Below are positions 38,339 to 49,185 of a stretch of DNA of 64,000 nt, piece after piece. The notes under the pieces are model-generated. The model worked only from the letters and a program-made list of their open reading frames with translations, was not told where the DNA came from and searched no databases. Location: contig JAMXLF010000007.1 of the NCBI GenBank assembly GCA_024281055.1, positions 1 to 64,000 on the forward strand, in the 5' to 3' direction. The translations under genes and the position numbers were made by a program. Origin of the DNA: Geobacteraceae bacterium. GTDB lineage: Bacteria > Desulfobacterota > Desulfuromonadia > Geobacterales > Geobacteraceae. How positions within the stretch are numbered: position 1 is the first letter of the stretch; each line of letters begins with the position of its first letter.

Positions 38339-38435
38339 CCCTTCTCCCTCAGGGAGAAGGTGGCCGAAGGCCGGATGAGGGGCAGCAGTTCATCATTTCC
38401 CCCTCACCCTGGCCCTCTCCCTCAGGGAGAGGGGA
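38339..38435. repeat. Dispersed CCCTCATCCGGCC-type hairpin repeat, second copy
   Basis: CCCTTCTCCCTCAGGGAGAAGG hairpin followed by GGCCGAAGGCCGGATGAGGGG and a second CCCTCTCCC/GGGAGAGGGG hairpin. Reverse orientation relative to the copy at 36328. Confidence 0.6.
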
Positions 38436-38462
38436 TAGTTGGCGGCTGAGAGGGGAAATGGG

Positions 38463-38494
38463 AAAAAAGAAAAGGCGGGATCGCTCCCGCCTTT
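38463..38494 (-). terminator. Rho-independent terminator after glnA
   Basis: On the minus strand GGCGGGA, loop GCGA, TCCCGCC, then TTTTCTTTTTT. It lies about 25 bases after the glnA stop. Confidence 0.85.
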
Positions 38495-38518
38495 CCGTGC
38501 TGCTCTGTATCGCCGATC

Positions 38519-39931
<1,413 letters not shown>

Positions 39932-39971
39932 CAACAATCTCCTTTCACGATAAAAAAAATGATTTCAACTG

Positions 39972-40394
<423 letters not shown>

Positions 40395-40582
40395 TTATGC
40401 CAAACCTGTCCCTACAGCAAGCAAATTCATTGCCAAATCGACCAAAGACAAATTGTTATTATATTTCAATAAATTAGACAGCAACAACGGACTCTGCGCC
40501 AACGACGACTAAAGTTTAGCATAAAAAATAGACACCTCAACCCGCCACATGCCCAATATAAAGGCATAATGCGAACCGTACG

Positions 40583-41497
40583 TCAACCGTTCTCCACAGC
40601 CGTCTCCAGCAGAGCTAACAGCATCGCGGTCTTCGGCATGTCGATCCCCTGCTCCCTTCCCGCAGCCAGAGGCTTGGCAAGTATGGCGTCAAGTTCGAGG
40701 AGCCGTCCCTCCTCCCGGTCGATGAGCATGGACGGACGATAGGGGCCCATTGGTTCGGTGAAGCTGATCATCTGCCCGGCAAACGACTCCGGGATATCCT
40801 CCCTGAGCCCCTGGGCGTTCCCCGCCCGGATGACCTCGATCATGATGTCGTGGACCAGGGACCGGCAGCCGTCATGGCCCAGCAGGATATCCACCGGCTG
40901 CCCCGTCAAGGCGCAGATGCCGTTGAAGGGAATATTCCAGACGAGCTTTTCCCAGCGGGCCCTCTTCAGGTCGCGAACCACCTGGCATTCCACCCCCGCC
41001 GACCGGAATGATGCCGCAAGTTCCTCGGCCCTGGCCGGATCGTGTTCCCGGAACTCGCCGAGAACGATGCGTCCGGCCCCGAGATGGTGCACCACCCCCG
41101 GTTCACCCCGGTTGCAGCAGAGAAAGGCCACCCCGCCCAGCACCCGTTCGGCGCCGAACCGGGACGCAAGGGCTTCTTCGTTGCCGATCCCGTTCTGGAG
41201 GGTGAGGATGCGGGTCTCGGCAGAAAGGAGGGGGGCGATGAACTCGCCGAGCAGGTGATTGGCGAAGGTCTTGAGCCCCACGAGCACCAGGTCGACCATG
41301 CCGATCTCCACCGCGCTCCGGTAGCCCCGCACATCTCGGAGATGAAAGTCGCCGTTGATGGAATGGACCGTCAGCCCCCGGTCCCGGACCGCCTCGAAGT
41401 CCCGGCGCAGAAGAAACCGGACGTCGTTTCCGGCCCGCTGGAGCAAGGCACCGTAGTAAAGCCCCAGGGCTCCGGCGCCGACAACCGCAATGCGCAT
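40583..41497 (-). CDS. panE: Ketopantoate reductase-like (PanE/ApbA family)
   Basis: 304 residues from ATG 41497 (MRIAVVGAGALGLYYGALL, the Rossmann GxGxxG NADP site). VKT-like LVGLKTFAN near 85, LQNGIGNEEAL near 110 and the C-terminal helical domain with KLVWNIPFNGICALTGQP near 190 fit the family. It may reduce 2-dehydropantoate in coenzyme A synthesis; paralogues act on other substrates, so the symbol is tentative. Confidence 0.85.
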   Translation of the reverse strand: MRIAVVGAGALGLYYGALLQRAGNDVRFLLRRDFEAVRDRGLTVHSINGDFHLRDVRGYRSAVEIGMVDLVLVGLKTFANHLLGEFIAPLLSAETRILTLQNGIGNEEALASRFGAERVLGGVAFLCCNRGEPGVVHHLGAGRIVLGEFREHDPARAEELAASFRSAGVECQVVRDLKRARWEKLVWNIPFNGICALTGQPVDILLGHDGCRSLVHDIMIEVIRAGNAQGLREDIPESFAGQMISFTEPMGPYRPSMLIDREEGRLLELDAILAKPLAAGREQGIDMPKTAMLLALLETAVENG

Positions 41498-41621
41498 ATG
41501 TTCTTCACCTCTTCGATTATCGTTTTTACGGCCTTGCAACCCGAACTGGATTAGAACGACATTCCTAAAGACTAATTAATGCATCTTGTCAATTGACCGC
41601 AAACGCGGTATAGTTGGCCCC

Positions 41622-42407
41622 ATGACCCGGACAGAAAGAACAGCGTCGGCAGGCAGGTTCATGCTCCTTGGGGCGGTGGCGGTTGCAGCGTCGCTTCTCG
41701 CCGCGCCGGGGGCCCGCGCCGATATCTACCGATTCGTGAACGACGAGGGGGTCGAATGTTTCACCGACACCCCGAACGGCAATGCCACGCGGGTCCTCCG
41801 GGAACGGACCGGCCGGCAACGGCCGGCTCGTGGTCGCACTACGCCGCAGCAGAATATGGCAACCGGGAGTGCCCAAAAAACAGTCAGTCTTCCGCAGCCT
41901 CATACCGGGGAGGGCGAAGAAACCGTTGTACTTCCCATCCAAGGGGTGATCACCTCGCTCACCGGGCTCAGGCATGACCCGATCGACGGCATGCTCCGTT
42001 TCCACCAGGGGGTCGACATCGCCATTCCCGAAGGAACACTGGTCAAGCCGGTTGCCGCGGGGACCGTCGTCTTCAGCGGCTGGCGTTCCGGCTACGGCAA
42101 CACGGTGGTCGTGCAGCACAGCGACGGGATGACCACCCTCTATGCTCACAACCGGCTCAACACCGTCAAACTGGGGGACGCGGTCGACAGAGAGACGGCC
42201 ATCGCCCTCTCCGGCTCCACGGGGCGCTCCACCGGTCCCCACCTCCATTTCGAGGCCTGGAAGGATGGCGCCAACCTGACCGAGGACTTCATCCCCGCCG
42301 ACTACCCCCGCCAGGCCGTCGTTGGCGCCGCCCACAGCCATCGCGACGGCGACGGCGTCCGCCGGATTCTCCAGGCGGACGGGACAATCCTCTTCACAAA
42401 CTACTGA
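41622..42407 (+). CDS. Exported DUF4124-M23 (LytM) peptidase
   Basis: 261 residues. Signal peptide (hydrophobic 14-32, ending GARA). A DUF4124-like module DIYRFVNDEGVECFTDTPN near 35 is followed by a linker and an M23 domain with RFHQGVDIAIPEGT near 138 (HxxxD zinc site), HSDGMTTLYAHN near 178 and the HLHFE motif near 213. Full zinc site (H, D, HxH) is present, so it is probably an active peptidoglycan endopeptidase, unlike degenerate EnvC/NlpD-type activators. Confidence 0.88.
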   Translation: MTRTERTASAGRFMLLGAVAVAASLLAAPGARADIYRFVNDEGVECFTDTPNGNATRVLRERTGRQRPARGRTTPQQNMATGSAQKTVSLPQPHTGEGEETVVLPIQGVITSLTGLRHDPIDGMLRFHQGVDIAIPEGTLVKPVAAGTVVFSGWRSGYGNTVVVQHSDGMTTLYAHNRLNTVKLGDAVDRETAIALSGSTGRSTGPHLHFEAWKDGANLTEDFIPADYPRQAVVGAAHSHRDGDGVRRILQADGTILFTNY

Positions 42408-42526
42408 GGTGAGGCGTAGGACGTGAGGCGTAAGGCGTGAATATTTCTGCCTTTAGCGTCTTACGTCCGACGCCTAACGCCTTACGTTTGACGCCTTACG
42501 TCTGACGTCTTACATCTGACGCCTCT
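42408..42526. repeat. Seventeen in-phase heptads, unit CGYNTNA, between M23 gene and hrpB
   Basis: Starting right after the M23 stop, units GGTGAGG, CGTAGGA, CGTGAGG, CGTAAGG, CGTGAAT, then (after an interruption of two units) CGTCTTA, CGTCCGA, CGCCTAA, CGCCTTA, CGTTTGA, CGCCTTA, CGTCTGA, CGTCTTA, CATCTGA, CGCCTCT, keep the 7-base phase through the turn of the hairpin. The last units form the 3' end and stop codon of hrpB. Confidence 0.9.
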
Positions 42527-45044
42527 TAGTGTGTTTCGTCGGCACGGCACTCCACGGGTCGTCGGGCCAGGGGTGTTTCGGGTAGCGCCCCCGCAACTCC
42601 TTTTTCACCTCGGGATAGACCGCATTCCAGAAGTTGCGGAGGTCCCGGGTGACCTGGATCGGCCGGCCGGCCGGGGAAAGAAGGTGGAGGAGAAGCGGCA
42701 CCCTCCCCCAGGCCACCGTTGGCGTATCGGCGAGGCCGAACAGCTCCTGGAGCTTGACCGCCAGTACCGGCCCCTCCTCGGGGAGATAGTCCACCCGGAT
42801 CCGGGACCCGCTCGGCACGGTCACCTGGGGCGGGGCCCCGTCGTCCAGCTTCTTCGCCTGCTCCCAGGAGAGGAGCGAGCGTAGCGCTGGGAGGAGGTCG
42901 ACCTTCGCCAGCTCCGCCCGGGACCTGACCCCGGCGGCAAAGGGGGCAAGCCATTCACCCAGGGTCGAGGCGAGCTGCCCGTCAGACAGGTCGGGCCACT
43001 CGCCGGGAAGCGTGCGGGCGAGAAACCGGATCCGCGCCCTGAACTGGAGGGCCTGGGGGGTCCAGCCAAGGGCCGCCAGTCCCGGTCCCGCGGAGATCCC
43101 CGCAAGCAGTGCCCGGCACACCTCGTCACCGGACGCGGCAACCGGACGGGAGCCGAGGACCAGGGCGTCGAGACGCTCCTCCTCCCGGGCGGCCACCCGT
43201 CCTTCCCGCTCGTCCCATTCCACCACCCGCTGCCGGACGATGGCGCCGGCGAATTCCCGGCGCAGGCCGGCAAGGGAAACGGCAGTCGCCTGCCGGATTA
43301 CCCCTTCCCCCTGCTCTCCACCCTCCACGTTGACCGCGACGATAAAGGGGTGATTGCGCACGGCGCTCCACTCCGAGAGCCGCCCCCCCCGGCCGTTGGC
43401 CAGGAGATAACGGTCCGAACCGGGTTCGCGCTGCCGGGCGATCCGGTCGGGATAGGCCATGGCCAGGAGAATTCCCACCTCGTCAGCAGTAGGCAGGGTC
43501 TCCTCCTCGGTGACGTCCAGAAGCCTTCGCAACTGCCGGGCTACCCGGTCGACCGTACGGCAGACCTGAGAATCGGCCGCGCCGACCCCCCTGCCTACCG
43601 CACTCCTTCGTCGCCAATCGGCGAGGGCCTCCAGCCGGTCGAGGAGATCGCTGTCGCTGGTGTAGCGGTCGAGGGTCTCGCGCGTCCCGCGGAAGATGTC
43701 CCGCTCCGAGAGGAGTGCGGCCAGGTCGCACCCAGCAGCACCGACGCCCCGCCCCCGTGCGGCCAGGAGGAGATGGGCAAGGCGCGGATGAACAGGGAAC
43801 CCGGCCATGCGCCGTCCCTCGCCGGTGATGCGTCCCGCCCTGTCCAGCCCACCAAGCCGTTCGAGGAGCTTCCGTCCTTCGGCAAGGGCAGCGGCCGGCG
43901 GCGGGTCGAGCCAGGCAAGACTCCCCGCATCGACCACCCCCCAGCGGGCCAGGTCGAGGGCCAGGGAGGCGAGGTCAGCCGTACAGATCTCGGGGGAATC
44001 GAAGGGAATCAGGGTGCGCTGGGCATGCTCGGTCCAGAGCCGGTAACAGACGCCGGGGGCAAGACGTCCCGCCCGGCCGGCCCGCTGGGCCGCCGAGGCG
44101 GCGGAGACGCGGACCGTCACGAGCCGGCCGAGGCCGCTCGCCGGGTCGAAGCGGAGCCGTCGGGCAAAGCCGCCGTCGATCACCACGCTGACCCCCTCGA
44201 TGGTCAGGCTCGTCTCGGCAATGTTGGTGGCAAGCACCACCTTGCGCCGGTCGGCCAGCAGGATGGCCCGCTCCTGCGCCGCAAAAGGGAGTTCACCATA
44301 CAGGGGACAGAGCAGGAGCGGCTCCTGTGGAGGGAGCGACTCGCGCAGGAGCTTCTCGCAACGCCTTATTTCGCCGGAACCGGGAAGAAAGACGAGGAGG
44401 TCCCCCGTGGTCTCGCCGAGGGCGCGGAGCACGGCCCTGCCGGCAACGTCCGCGCAGTTTCCCGCCGGTTCACGCTCCAGATAACGGATATCCACGGGAA
44501 AGCTCTTGCCCCGACTGGTGATGACTGGGGCATCCCCCAGCAGCCGCGAGACCGGTGCACCGTCGAGGGTTGCCGACATGACGACGATCCGGAGATCGTC
44601 CCGGAGCACGGTCTGGACGTCCCGGCAGAGGGCCAGGGCAGTGTCGGAGACCAGGCTGCGCTCGTGGAACTCGTCGAAGATCACCACCCCCACGCCGTCG
44701 AGGAGGGGGTCGTCCTGCAGCCGGCGGGTGAGAATCCCCTCGGTCACCACCTCGATGCGGGTGGCGGCCGACACCTTCCGCTCGAAGCGGATGCTGTAGC
44801 CCACGGTCCGTCCCACCTCTTCGCCGAGGCGGGAGGCCATCCAGCAGGCCGCGTTGACGGCCGCCAGACGGCGGGGCTCCAGCATGACGATCCGCTGCTC
44901 CTGCAGCATCGGGTCAGACAGGATGGCGAGCGGCACCGTGGTGGTCTTGCCTGCCCCGGGCGGCGCCTCGAGGATGACCGCCGGTGAAGCCTTGAGGGCT
45001 GAGAGGAACTCGGGGAGAATCTCGTCGATGGGAAGTCGGGACAT
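42510..45044 (-). CDS. hrpB: ATP-dependent RNA helicase HrpB-type
   Basis: 844 residues from ATG 45044 (MSRLPIDEILPEFLSAL). DEAH helicase motifs: APPGAGKTTTVPLAIL near 27 (Walker A), IFDEFHERS near 115 (DExH), ATNIAETSLTIEGVSVVID near 270, QRAGRAGRLAPGVCYRLW near 325, and the HrpB C-terminal domain from about 500. RNA substrates are unknown. The last residues KRRQM are encoded inside a heptad array, which also supplies the stop codon. Confidence 0.93.
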   Translation of the reverse strand: MSRLPIDEILPEFLSALKASPAVILEAPPGAGKTTTVPLAILSDPMLQEQRIVMLEPRRLAAVNAACWMASRLGEEVGRTVGYSIRFERKVSAATRIEVVTEGILTRRLQDDPLLDGVGVVIFDEFHERSLVSDTALALCRDVQTVLRDDLRIVVMSATLDGAPVSRLLGDAPVITSRGKSFPVDIRYLEREPAGNCADVAGRAVLRALGETTGDLLVFLPGSGEIRRCEKLLRESLPPQEPLLLCPLYGELPFAAQERAILLADRRKVVLATNIAETSLTIEGVSVVIDGGFARRLRFDPASGLGRLVTVRVSAASAAQRAGRAGRLAPGVCYRLWTEHAQRTLIPFDSPEICTADLASLALDLARWGVVDAGSLAWLDPPPAAALAEGRKLLERLGGLDRAGRITGEGRRMAGFPVHPRLAHLLLAARGRGVGAAGCDLAALLSERDIFRGTRETLDRYTSDSDLLDRLEALADWRRRSAVGRGVGAADSQVCRTVDRVARQLRRLLDVTEEETLPTADEVGILLAMAYPDRIARQREPGSDRYLLANGRGGRLSEWSAVRNHPFIVAVNVEGGEQGEGVIRQATAVSLAGLRREFAGAIVRQRVVEWDEREGRVAAREEERLDALVLGSRPVAASGDEVCRALLAGISAGPGLAALGWTPQALQFRARIRFLARTLPGEWPDLSDGQLASTLGEWLAPFAAGVRSRAELAKVDLLPALRSLLSWEQAKKLDDGAPPQVTVPSGSRIRVDYLPEEGPVLAVKLQELFGLADTPTVAWGRVPLLLHLLSPAGRPIQVTRDLRNFWNAVYPEVKKELRGRYPKHPWPDDPWSAVPTKHTKRRQM

Positions 45045-45055
45045 CGGAAGGAAGC

Positions 45056-45733
45056 TCAGAAGAGGAGCCGGAGCCCTTCGAGGTCGATGCCGGCCAGGGA
45101 GGCGACTATCCTGAAGGCGCCGGCAAGCATTTCCTCCGGATAGCTGTTGGTTACGGCAAGGGCCCGAAGTCCCGCACCAGTGGCAGAGGCAATCCCGGCA
45201 GGGGTATCCTCGATGGCGAGGGTGGTTTCCGGGGTGATTACCCGGTCGGGAAAGCATGCCGCCAGCCGTTCCAGGGCCAATGCATAGCTTGCCGGATCGG
45301 GCTTGCTGGCGGCCACGTCCCCGGCGGTGACCACCACGTCGAACAGCCCGGCAATCCCCAACTGCCCGAGAATGGGATCGATGTCCGCGGGGAGAGCGCC
45401 GCTGCAGAGCCCAAGGGGGAGCTTACCCGCAATGGAGCGGATCAGCTCCACCACCCCCGGATACGGTTCGACCCCCCCAGAGATAATCCGCTGGAAGGCC
45501 CGGGCCTTCTCATCGATCAGCCGCTTCAAATCCTGGTCGGCGAGTGGTTCCCCCCCGGCCCGGAAAGCCTCCCGAAAGGCGTCCCGGTCGTCAAACCCGA
45601 TGTAACACCCGAGATACTCCTCCCAGGAATACCCCAGGCCGAGAGGGACGAGGACCTCCTGGAAGGCCTTGTAGTGGAGGGGTTCGGTATCGACGATAAT
45701 CCCGTCGAAGTCGAAGATGACGGCAGCAAGCAT
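45056..45733 (-). CDS. HAD-family hydrolase, beta-phosphoglucomutase-like
   Basis: 225 residues. VIFDFDGIIVDTEPLHY at residues 5-21 (motif I with nucleophile Asp), GLCSGALPADID near 108 (motif II), SKPDPASYALALERL near 140 and LAIEDTPAGIASATGAGLRALAVTNSY near 170. The helical cap fits the GS/phosphoglycolate/beta-phosphoglucomutase subclass. Starts 12 bases upstream of the hrpB start on the same strand; substrate unknown. Confidence 0.9.
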   Translation of the reverse strand: MLAAVIFDFDGIIVDTEPLHYKAFQEVLVPLGLGYSWEEYLGCYIGFDDRDAFREAFRAGGEPLADQDLKRLIDEKARAFQRIISGGVEPYPGVVELIRSIAGKLPLGLCSGALPADIDPILGQLGIAGLFDVVVTAGDVAASKPDPASYALALERLAACFPDRVITPETTLAIEDTPAGIASATGAGLRALAVTNSYPEEMLAGAFRIVASLAGIDLEGLRLLF

Positions 45734-45822
45734 GATTGGGCTCTCCGTTCAACGTCACGCGGTTTCTCTTCCCGCGGCACAGCGGGTAACGGATCCACAC
45801 CCCGACTGCACCGCGGGCAGAT

Positions 45823-45854
45823 AAAAAAACAGCGATTCCCGGGGGGAATCGCTG
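45823..45854 (-). terminator. Rho-independent terminator of the tRNA unit
   Basis: On the minus strand CAGCGATTCCC, CCC loop, GGGAATCGCTG, then seven T. It ends the tRNA-Gln/tRNA-Glu transcript six bases after the tRNA-Glu CCA. Confidence 0.9.
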
Positions 45855-45860
45855 CGCAGA

Positions 45861-45935
45861 TGGTGATCCCAAGGGGACTTGAACCCCTGTTACCGACGTG
45901 AAAGGCCGGTGTCCTAACCGCTAGACGATGGGACC
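45861..45935 (-). tRNA. tRNA-Glu (anticodon TTC)
   Basis: 75 bases with CCA encoded. Acceptor GGTCCCA pairs TGGGATC (one G-U), D arm GTCTAGCGGTTAGGAC, anticodon loop CTTTCAC gives TTC, T arm GGGGTTCAAGTCCCC. Confidence 0.97.
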
Positions 45936-45942
45936 CTAAACG

Positions 45943-46019
45943 GTGAATCGTGAAACGTGAATGGTGAAAGGAAAAACCGGTTTCAACCATTCACTCTTCA
46001 CCTTTCACCATTCACTGTT
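45943..46019. repeat. Heptad-periodic hairpin between the two tRNA genes
   Basis: Units GTGAATC, GTGAAAC, GTGAATG, GTGAAAG, GAAAAAC, CGGTTTC, AACCATT, CACTCTT, CACCTTT, CACCATT, CACTGTT run in exact phase from 45943 to 46019, the two halves complementary. It separates tRNA-Gln from tRNA-Glu and must be cut out of the transcript. Confidence 0.9.
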
Positions 46020-46024
46020 GTTTA

Positions 46025-46099
46025 TGGCTGGGGTGCGAGGATTCGAACCTCGGAATGACGGAGTCAGAGTCCGTTGCCTTACCGCTTGGCGACACCCCA
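46025..46099 (-). tRNA. tRNA-Gln (anticodon CTG)
   Basis: 75 bases with CCA. TGGGGTG acceptor with CACCCCA, D arm GCCAAGCGGTAAGGC, anticodon loop ACTCTGACT gives CTG (reads CAG), T arm GAGGTTCGAATCCTC. First gene of the tRNA unit. Confidence 0.97.
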
Positions 46100-46110
46100 A
46101 TGAAACTTGA

Positions 46111-46139
46111 TTTATACCAGAGGTAATTGCATGCGTCAA
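46111..46139 (-). promoter_or_regulatory. Promoter of the tRNA-Gln/tRNA-Glu unit
   Basis: On the minus strand TTGACG (46139-46134) and TATAAA (46116-46111) are spaced by 17 bp and end about 11 bases upstream of mature tRNA-Gln. The -35 box overlaps the stop codon of korC. Confidence 0.8.
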
Positions 46140-46687
46140 GCTTTTTGGTTGTTGACTTGCTCCGCCCCTGCCTCGATGGCCTTGACGTTGGCCGGGATGA
46201 AGCGGTGGTTTCGCTCCGGCAAGGCATCCTTCAGCGCTTCAGTTAGCGAGGCCGGCGAAACCGCGCCGGTCTTCGCCACGTATGCACCTACCGCCACCAT
46301 ATTCACCATCCGCGCGTCGCCAAGCTGCATGGCAATATCATTCATTGGCAGACGGATGATCTCGATATCCTCGCGGTCGAACCCGGCGGTATCGACGAGC
46401 GACGTGTTTATGATGCACACTCCTCCCGGCCGCACTCTGGAGCCGTATTTATCGAGGGACGCCTGGTTGAGGACGATCGACACCGATGGAGAGCCGATGA
46501 CCGGCGAACCCACCTCGCCATCGGCGATCACCACCGTGCACATCGCCGCGCCGCCGCGTTTTTCCACCCCGTAAGCAGGGAAAAAGGAGACGTTCTTCCC
46601 CTCGATGACCGCCGCATAGGAGAGGAGGTTCCCCGCCAGGAGTACCCCCTGGCCGCCGAATCCTGATATGAAAACGTCGTGACGCAT
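46136..46687 (-). CDS. korC: 2-oxoacid:ferredoxin oxidoreductase, gamma subunit
   Basis: 183 residues from ATG 46687 ([27 protein letters not shown]), the GFGGQG motif of the gamma domain. It is the last gene of korDABC. With alpha and beta subunits it forms the CoA-binding enzyme that oxidises 2-oxoglutarate (or another 2-oxoacid) to acyl-CoA and CO2, passing electrons to ferredoxin. Confidence 0.93.
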   Translation of the reverse strand: MRHDVFISGFGGQGVLLAGNLLSYAAVIEGKNVSFFPAYGVEKRGGAAMCTVVIADGEVGSPVIGSPSVSIVLNQASLDKYGSRVRPGGVCIINTSLVDTAGFDREDIEIIRLPMNDIAMQLGDARMVNMVAVGAYVAKTGAVSPASLTEALKDALPERNHRFIPANVKAIEAGAEQVNNQKA

Positions 46688-46699
46688 GTTAAAACCTCG

Positions 46700-46786
46700 G
46701 TGAATGGTGAATGGTGAAAGGTGAATGGCAAAGACGAAAGGCCCTGGAAAGGGATCTTTCACCATTCACTCTTCACTATTCACAGA
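46700..46786. repeat. Heptad-periodic hairpin, unit GTGAATG, between korB and korC
   Basis: GTGAATG, GTGAATG, GTGAAAG, GTGAATG (46700-46727) face CACCATT, CACTCTT, CACTATT, CAC (46760-46783) across an irregular centre. The stop codon of korB (46780-46782) is part of the array. Confidence 0.85.
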
Positions 46787-47523
46787 TTTTCAACGTTCTT
46801 GAACACGCCGAGCTTGAAATAATCCGTCATCTCGCTTCCCACCCGCTCGTTCGCCTGGAGCGGGTTCATCCCCCAGTTGGTGGGGCAGGCGGAGAGGGCC
46901 TCGATGAAGGAAAAGCCCTTCCCCTCCACCTGGTAGCGAAACGCCTTCTTGATCTGCTTCTTGGCATCCATCAGGTTTTTCGGCGAGTTTACCGCTACTC
47001 GCGCCGAGAACGCCACCCCCTTAAGCTGCGCGAGGAGCTCGGCCATCCGGATGGGCGCACCGTCCTTCGACTGGTTGCGACCATAGGGAGAGGTTGAGGT
47101 CTTCTGGCCGACGAGGGTGGTGGGTGCCATCTGCCCGCCGGTCATGCCGTAAGTGGTATTGTTGACGAAGATGACGCAGATGTCCTCACCCCGGTTGGCG
47201 GCATGGATGATCTCCGCCGTGCCGATGGCGGCCAGGTCGCCGTCCCCCTGGTAGGTGAAGACGAAACTGTCGGGCCGGGCCCGTTTCACGCCGGTGGCCA
47301 CGGCCGCCGCACGGCCGTGGGGAGCCTCTACCACGTCGATGTCGAAATAGCCGTAAAGAAAGACGGAGCATCCCACCGAGGCAACGCCGATGGTACGCTG
47401 CTGCACGCCGTACTCGTCCAGCGCCTCGGCGACGAGCCTGTGAATGGTGCCATGGTGGCACCCCGGACAGAAGTGAGTCTGGACATCCTTCAGGCTGACG
47501 GGTCTCTTGAATACCTGCTGCAT
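46780..47523 (-). CDS. korB: 2-oxoacid:ferredoxin oxidoreductase, beta subunit
   Basis: 247 residues from ATG 47523 ([30 protein letters not shown]). TPP-binding [22 protein letters not shown] near 95 and [18 protein letters not shown] near 125; FCPGCHHG near 18. Substrate 2-oxoglutarate is likeliest because the operon has the four-gene KorDABC layout, but a 2-oxoisovalerate enzyme cannot be excluded. Confidence 0.93.
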   Translation of the reverse strand: MQQVFKRPVSLKDVQTHFCPGCHHGTIHRLVAEALDEYGVQQRTIGVASVGCSVFLYGYFDIDVVEAPHGRAAAVATGVKRARPDSFVFTYQGDGDLAAIGTAEIIHAANRGEDICVIFVNNTTYGMTGGQMAPTTLVGQKTSTSPYGRNQSKDGAPIRMAELLAQLKGVAFSARVAVNSPKNLMDAKKQIKKAFRYQVEGKGFSFIEALSACPTNWGMNPLQANERVGSEMTDYFKLGVFKNVENL

Positions 47524-47532
47524 GTAAAACCT

Positions 47533-47560
47533 CGGGACTCGGGACTCGGGACTTGGGACT
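47533..47560. repeat. Heptad array CGGGACT between korA and korB
   Basis: Four in-phase units CGGGACT, CGGGACT, CGGGACT, TGGGACT lie just upstream of the korB start; no complementary arm is visible. Confidence 0.8.
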
Positions 47561-47601
47561 GGAAAAACCAATAGGTTACCAATCCTCATCCATGGCCCCG
47601 G

Positions 47602-48657
47602 TTAACAGTATTTCCTGATCTGCTCCAGCAGCTCTTCCGGCGTCGGGAGAGAACCGGCGCCCGGCGGCCTGCCGTAGAAGAAGACATCGGCGTCCCGGGC
47701 AATGGAGAGCCGCACGTCCTCGATCATCTGGCCGGTATTGAGCTCGACATCGAGGATCCTCTTGCACCGCTGCGTCAGGGCGGCAAACGCCCGTTCCGGG
47801 AAGGGGAAGAGGGTTATCGGCCGGAGGAGCCCCACCTTGAGGCCGGCCTCCCGGGCCATCATGATGGCGGTCTTGGCGATGCGCGCGGTGGAGCCGAAAG
47901 CCGCGATGACAAGCTCCGCATCCTCCGTCTCGAACTCTTCCCAGCGCTCCTCCTTCTCCTTCAGCTCCCGGTACTTGGCATGGAGCTTCCAATTATGCGC
48001 TTCCAGCTCACCGTCGCCGAGATAGAGGGACTTCACCACCCGCTGCTCACCGTCCCCCTTGCCGCGCACCACCCAATCCTTCGCCGGGAGCAGGGTGTCG
48101 GGACGTCCGTGGGGAACGAGCGCTTCTTTCATCTGCCCCACCACCGAATCGGCCAGGATCATGGCTGGCATCCGGTAGATATCCGCCAGATCGAAGGCGA
48201 GCAGGGTCAGATCGTACATCTCCTGCACCGACGACGGCGCGAGGACGATGATGTGGTACCCGCCGTGGCCGCCCCCCTTCACCGCCTGGAAATAGTCGGC
48301 CTGGGAAGCATCGATGCCGCCGAGGCCGGGACCAGACCGGGAGATATTGACGATGACGCCGGGGAGTTCCGAACCGGCCATGTAGGAGATCCCCTCCTGC
48401 TTGAGGGATATGCCCGGGCTGGACGAGGAGGTCATGGCACGGACACCGGTGGCGGACGCGCCCAGCAGCATGTTGATGGACGCGATCTCGCTCTCGGCCT
48501 GGATGAATTCGCCGCCGAGCCGCGGCAGTTCCCGGGAAAGATATTCGGGGATATCGCTCTGGGGAGTGATGGGATACCCGAAGTAGTAGCGGCAACCAGC
48601 TTCGATGGCCGCCATGGCCACGGCCTCGTTCCCTTTCACAAACAGGCGCTTTGACAA
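47602..48657 (-). CDS. korA: 2-oxoacid:ferredoxin oxidoreductase, alpha subunit
   Basis: 351 residues from a TTG start at 48657: CGGAGG lies five bases upstream, and the resulting SKRLFVKGNEAVAMAAIEAG matches the usual N-terminus of this subunit. A frame-open ATG at 48708 would add 17 residues without a comparable ribosome site. Hallmarks: FGYPITPQSDIPEYLSREL near 26, MTSSSSPGISLKQEGISY near 78, and a C-terminal transketolase-like domain with the LRPITLFPFPE segment near 295. Confidence 0.92.
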   Translation of the reverse strand: MSKRLFVKGNEAVAMAAIEAGCRYYFGYPITPQSDIPEYLSRELPRLGGEFIQAESEIASINMLLGASATGVRAMTSSSSPGISLKQEGISYMAGSELPGVIVNISRSGPGLGGIDASQADYFQAVKGGGHGGYHIIVLAPSSVQEMYDLTLLAFDLADIYRMPAMILADSVVGQMKEALVPHGRPDTLLPAKDWVVRGKGDGEQRVVKSLYLGDGELEAHNWKLHAKYRELKEKEERWEEFETEDAELVIAAFGSTARIAKTAIMMAREAGLKVGLLRPITLFPFPERAFAALTQRCKRILDVELNTGQMIEDVRLSIARDADVFFYGRPPGAGSLPTPEELLEQIRKYC

Positions 48658-48788
48658 ATCAGCCTCCGATGAAACGTACCGCTCCGGAATCGAGTGAGAC
48701 ACCGTCAACGAACAGTCAGCTGGGTGCAGTGAATCGCTATGATGTTTGTTCTGTTGAAGTGTCTGACTGTGCGACCGGAGCGACAGAG

Positions 48789-48992
48789 TTATCTGAAAAC
48801 GACGATGGCAAGGTCAGGACATATCTCGGCACACAGCGCGCAGCCGGTACATTTTTCCTGATCGGTTATCTGGGCAGGAGTATACCCCTGATAGTTTATC
48901 CTCTCACTCAGGACTAACAATTGTCTGGAACAGGCAATGGTGCACAATCCGCATCCCTTGCACCGCGCCTCCTCGATCTCGATCCTTGCCAT
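48789..48992 (-). CDS. korD: 4Fe-4S ferredoxin-type subunit (delta)
   Basis: 67 residues with two clusters: CKGCGLCTIAC near 11 and CTGCALCAEICP near 48, i.e. two CxxCxxC...CP sets. Accepts electrons from the alpha/beta/gamma core. First gene of korDABC; 131 bases separate it from korA. Confidence 0.93.
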   Translation of the reverse strand: MARIEIEEARCKGCGLCTIACSRQLLVLSERINYQGYTPAQITDQEKCTGCALCAEICPDLAIVVFR

Positions 48993-49185
48993 GTTGAAGT
49001 TCCGTTAATTTGAAATATAAGAGCGCCAAGATACCTGACCTACTTCAAACCTAGCAGAAAAAAAGCCGCTGAGTCAATGCCTTATTTTGATATCTCTTGA
49101 CTTTTGTGCTTGCAATTCAGTCTCAATGCAGTTAAATAAAACATAATGAGTCTGCAAATACATTGATCACCAGAGGAGGATTCAT

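Noticed and set aside
42408-42530. CRISPR array
   Set aside because: The repeat unit is 7 bases with no spacers and no cas genes are near.
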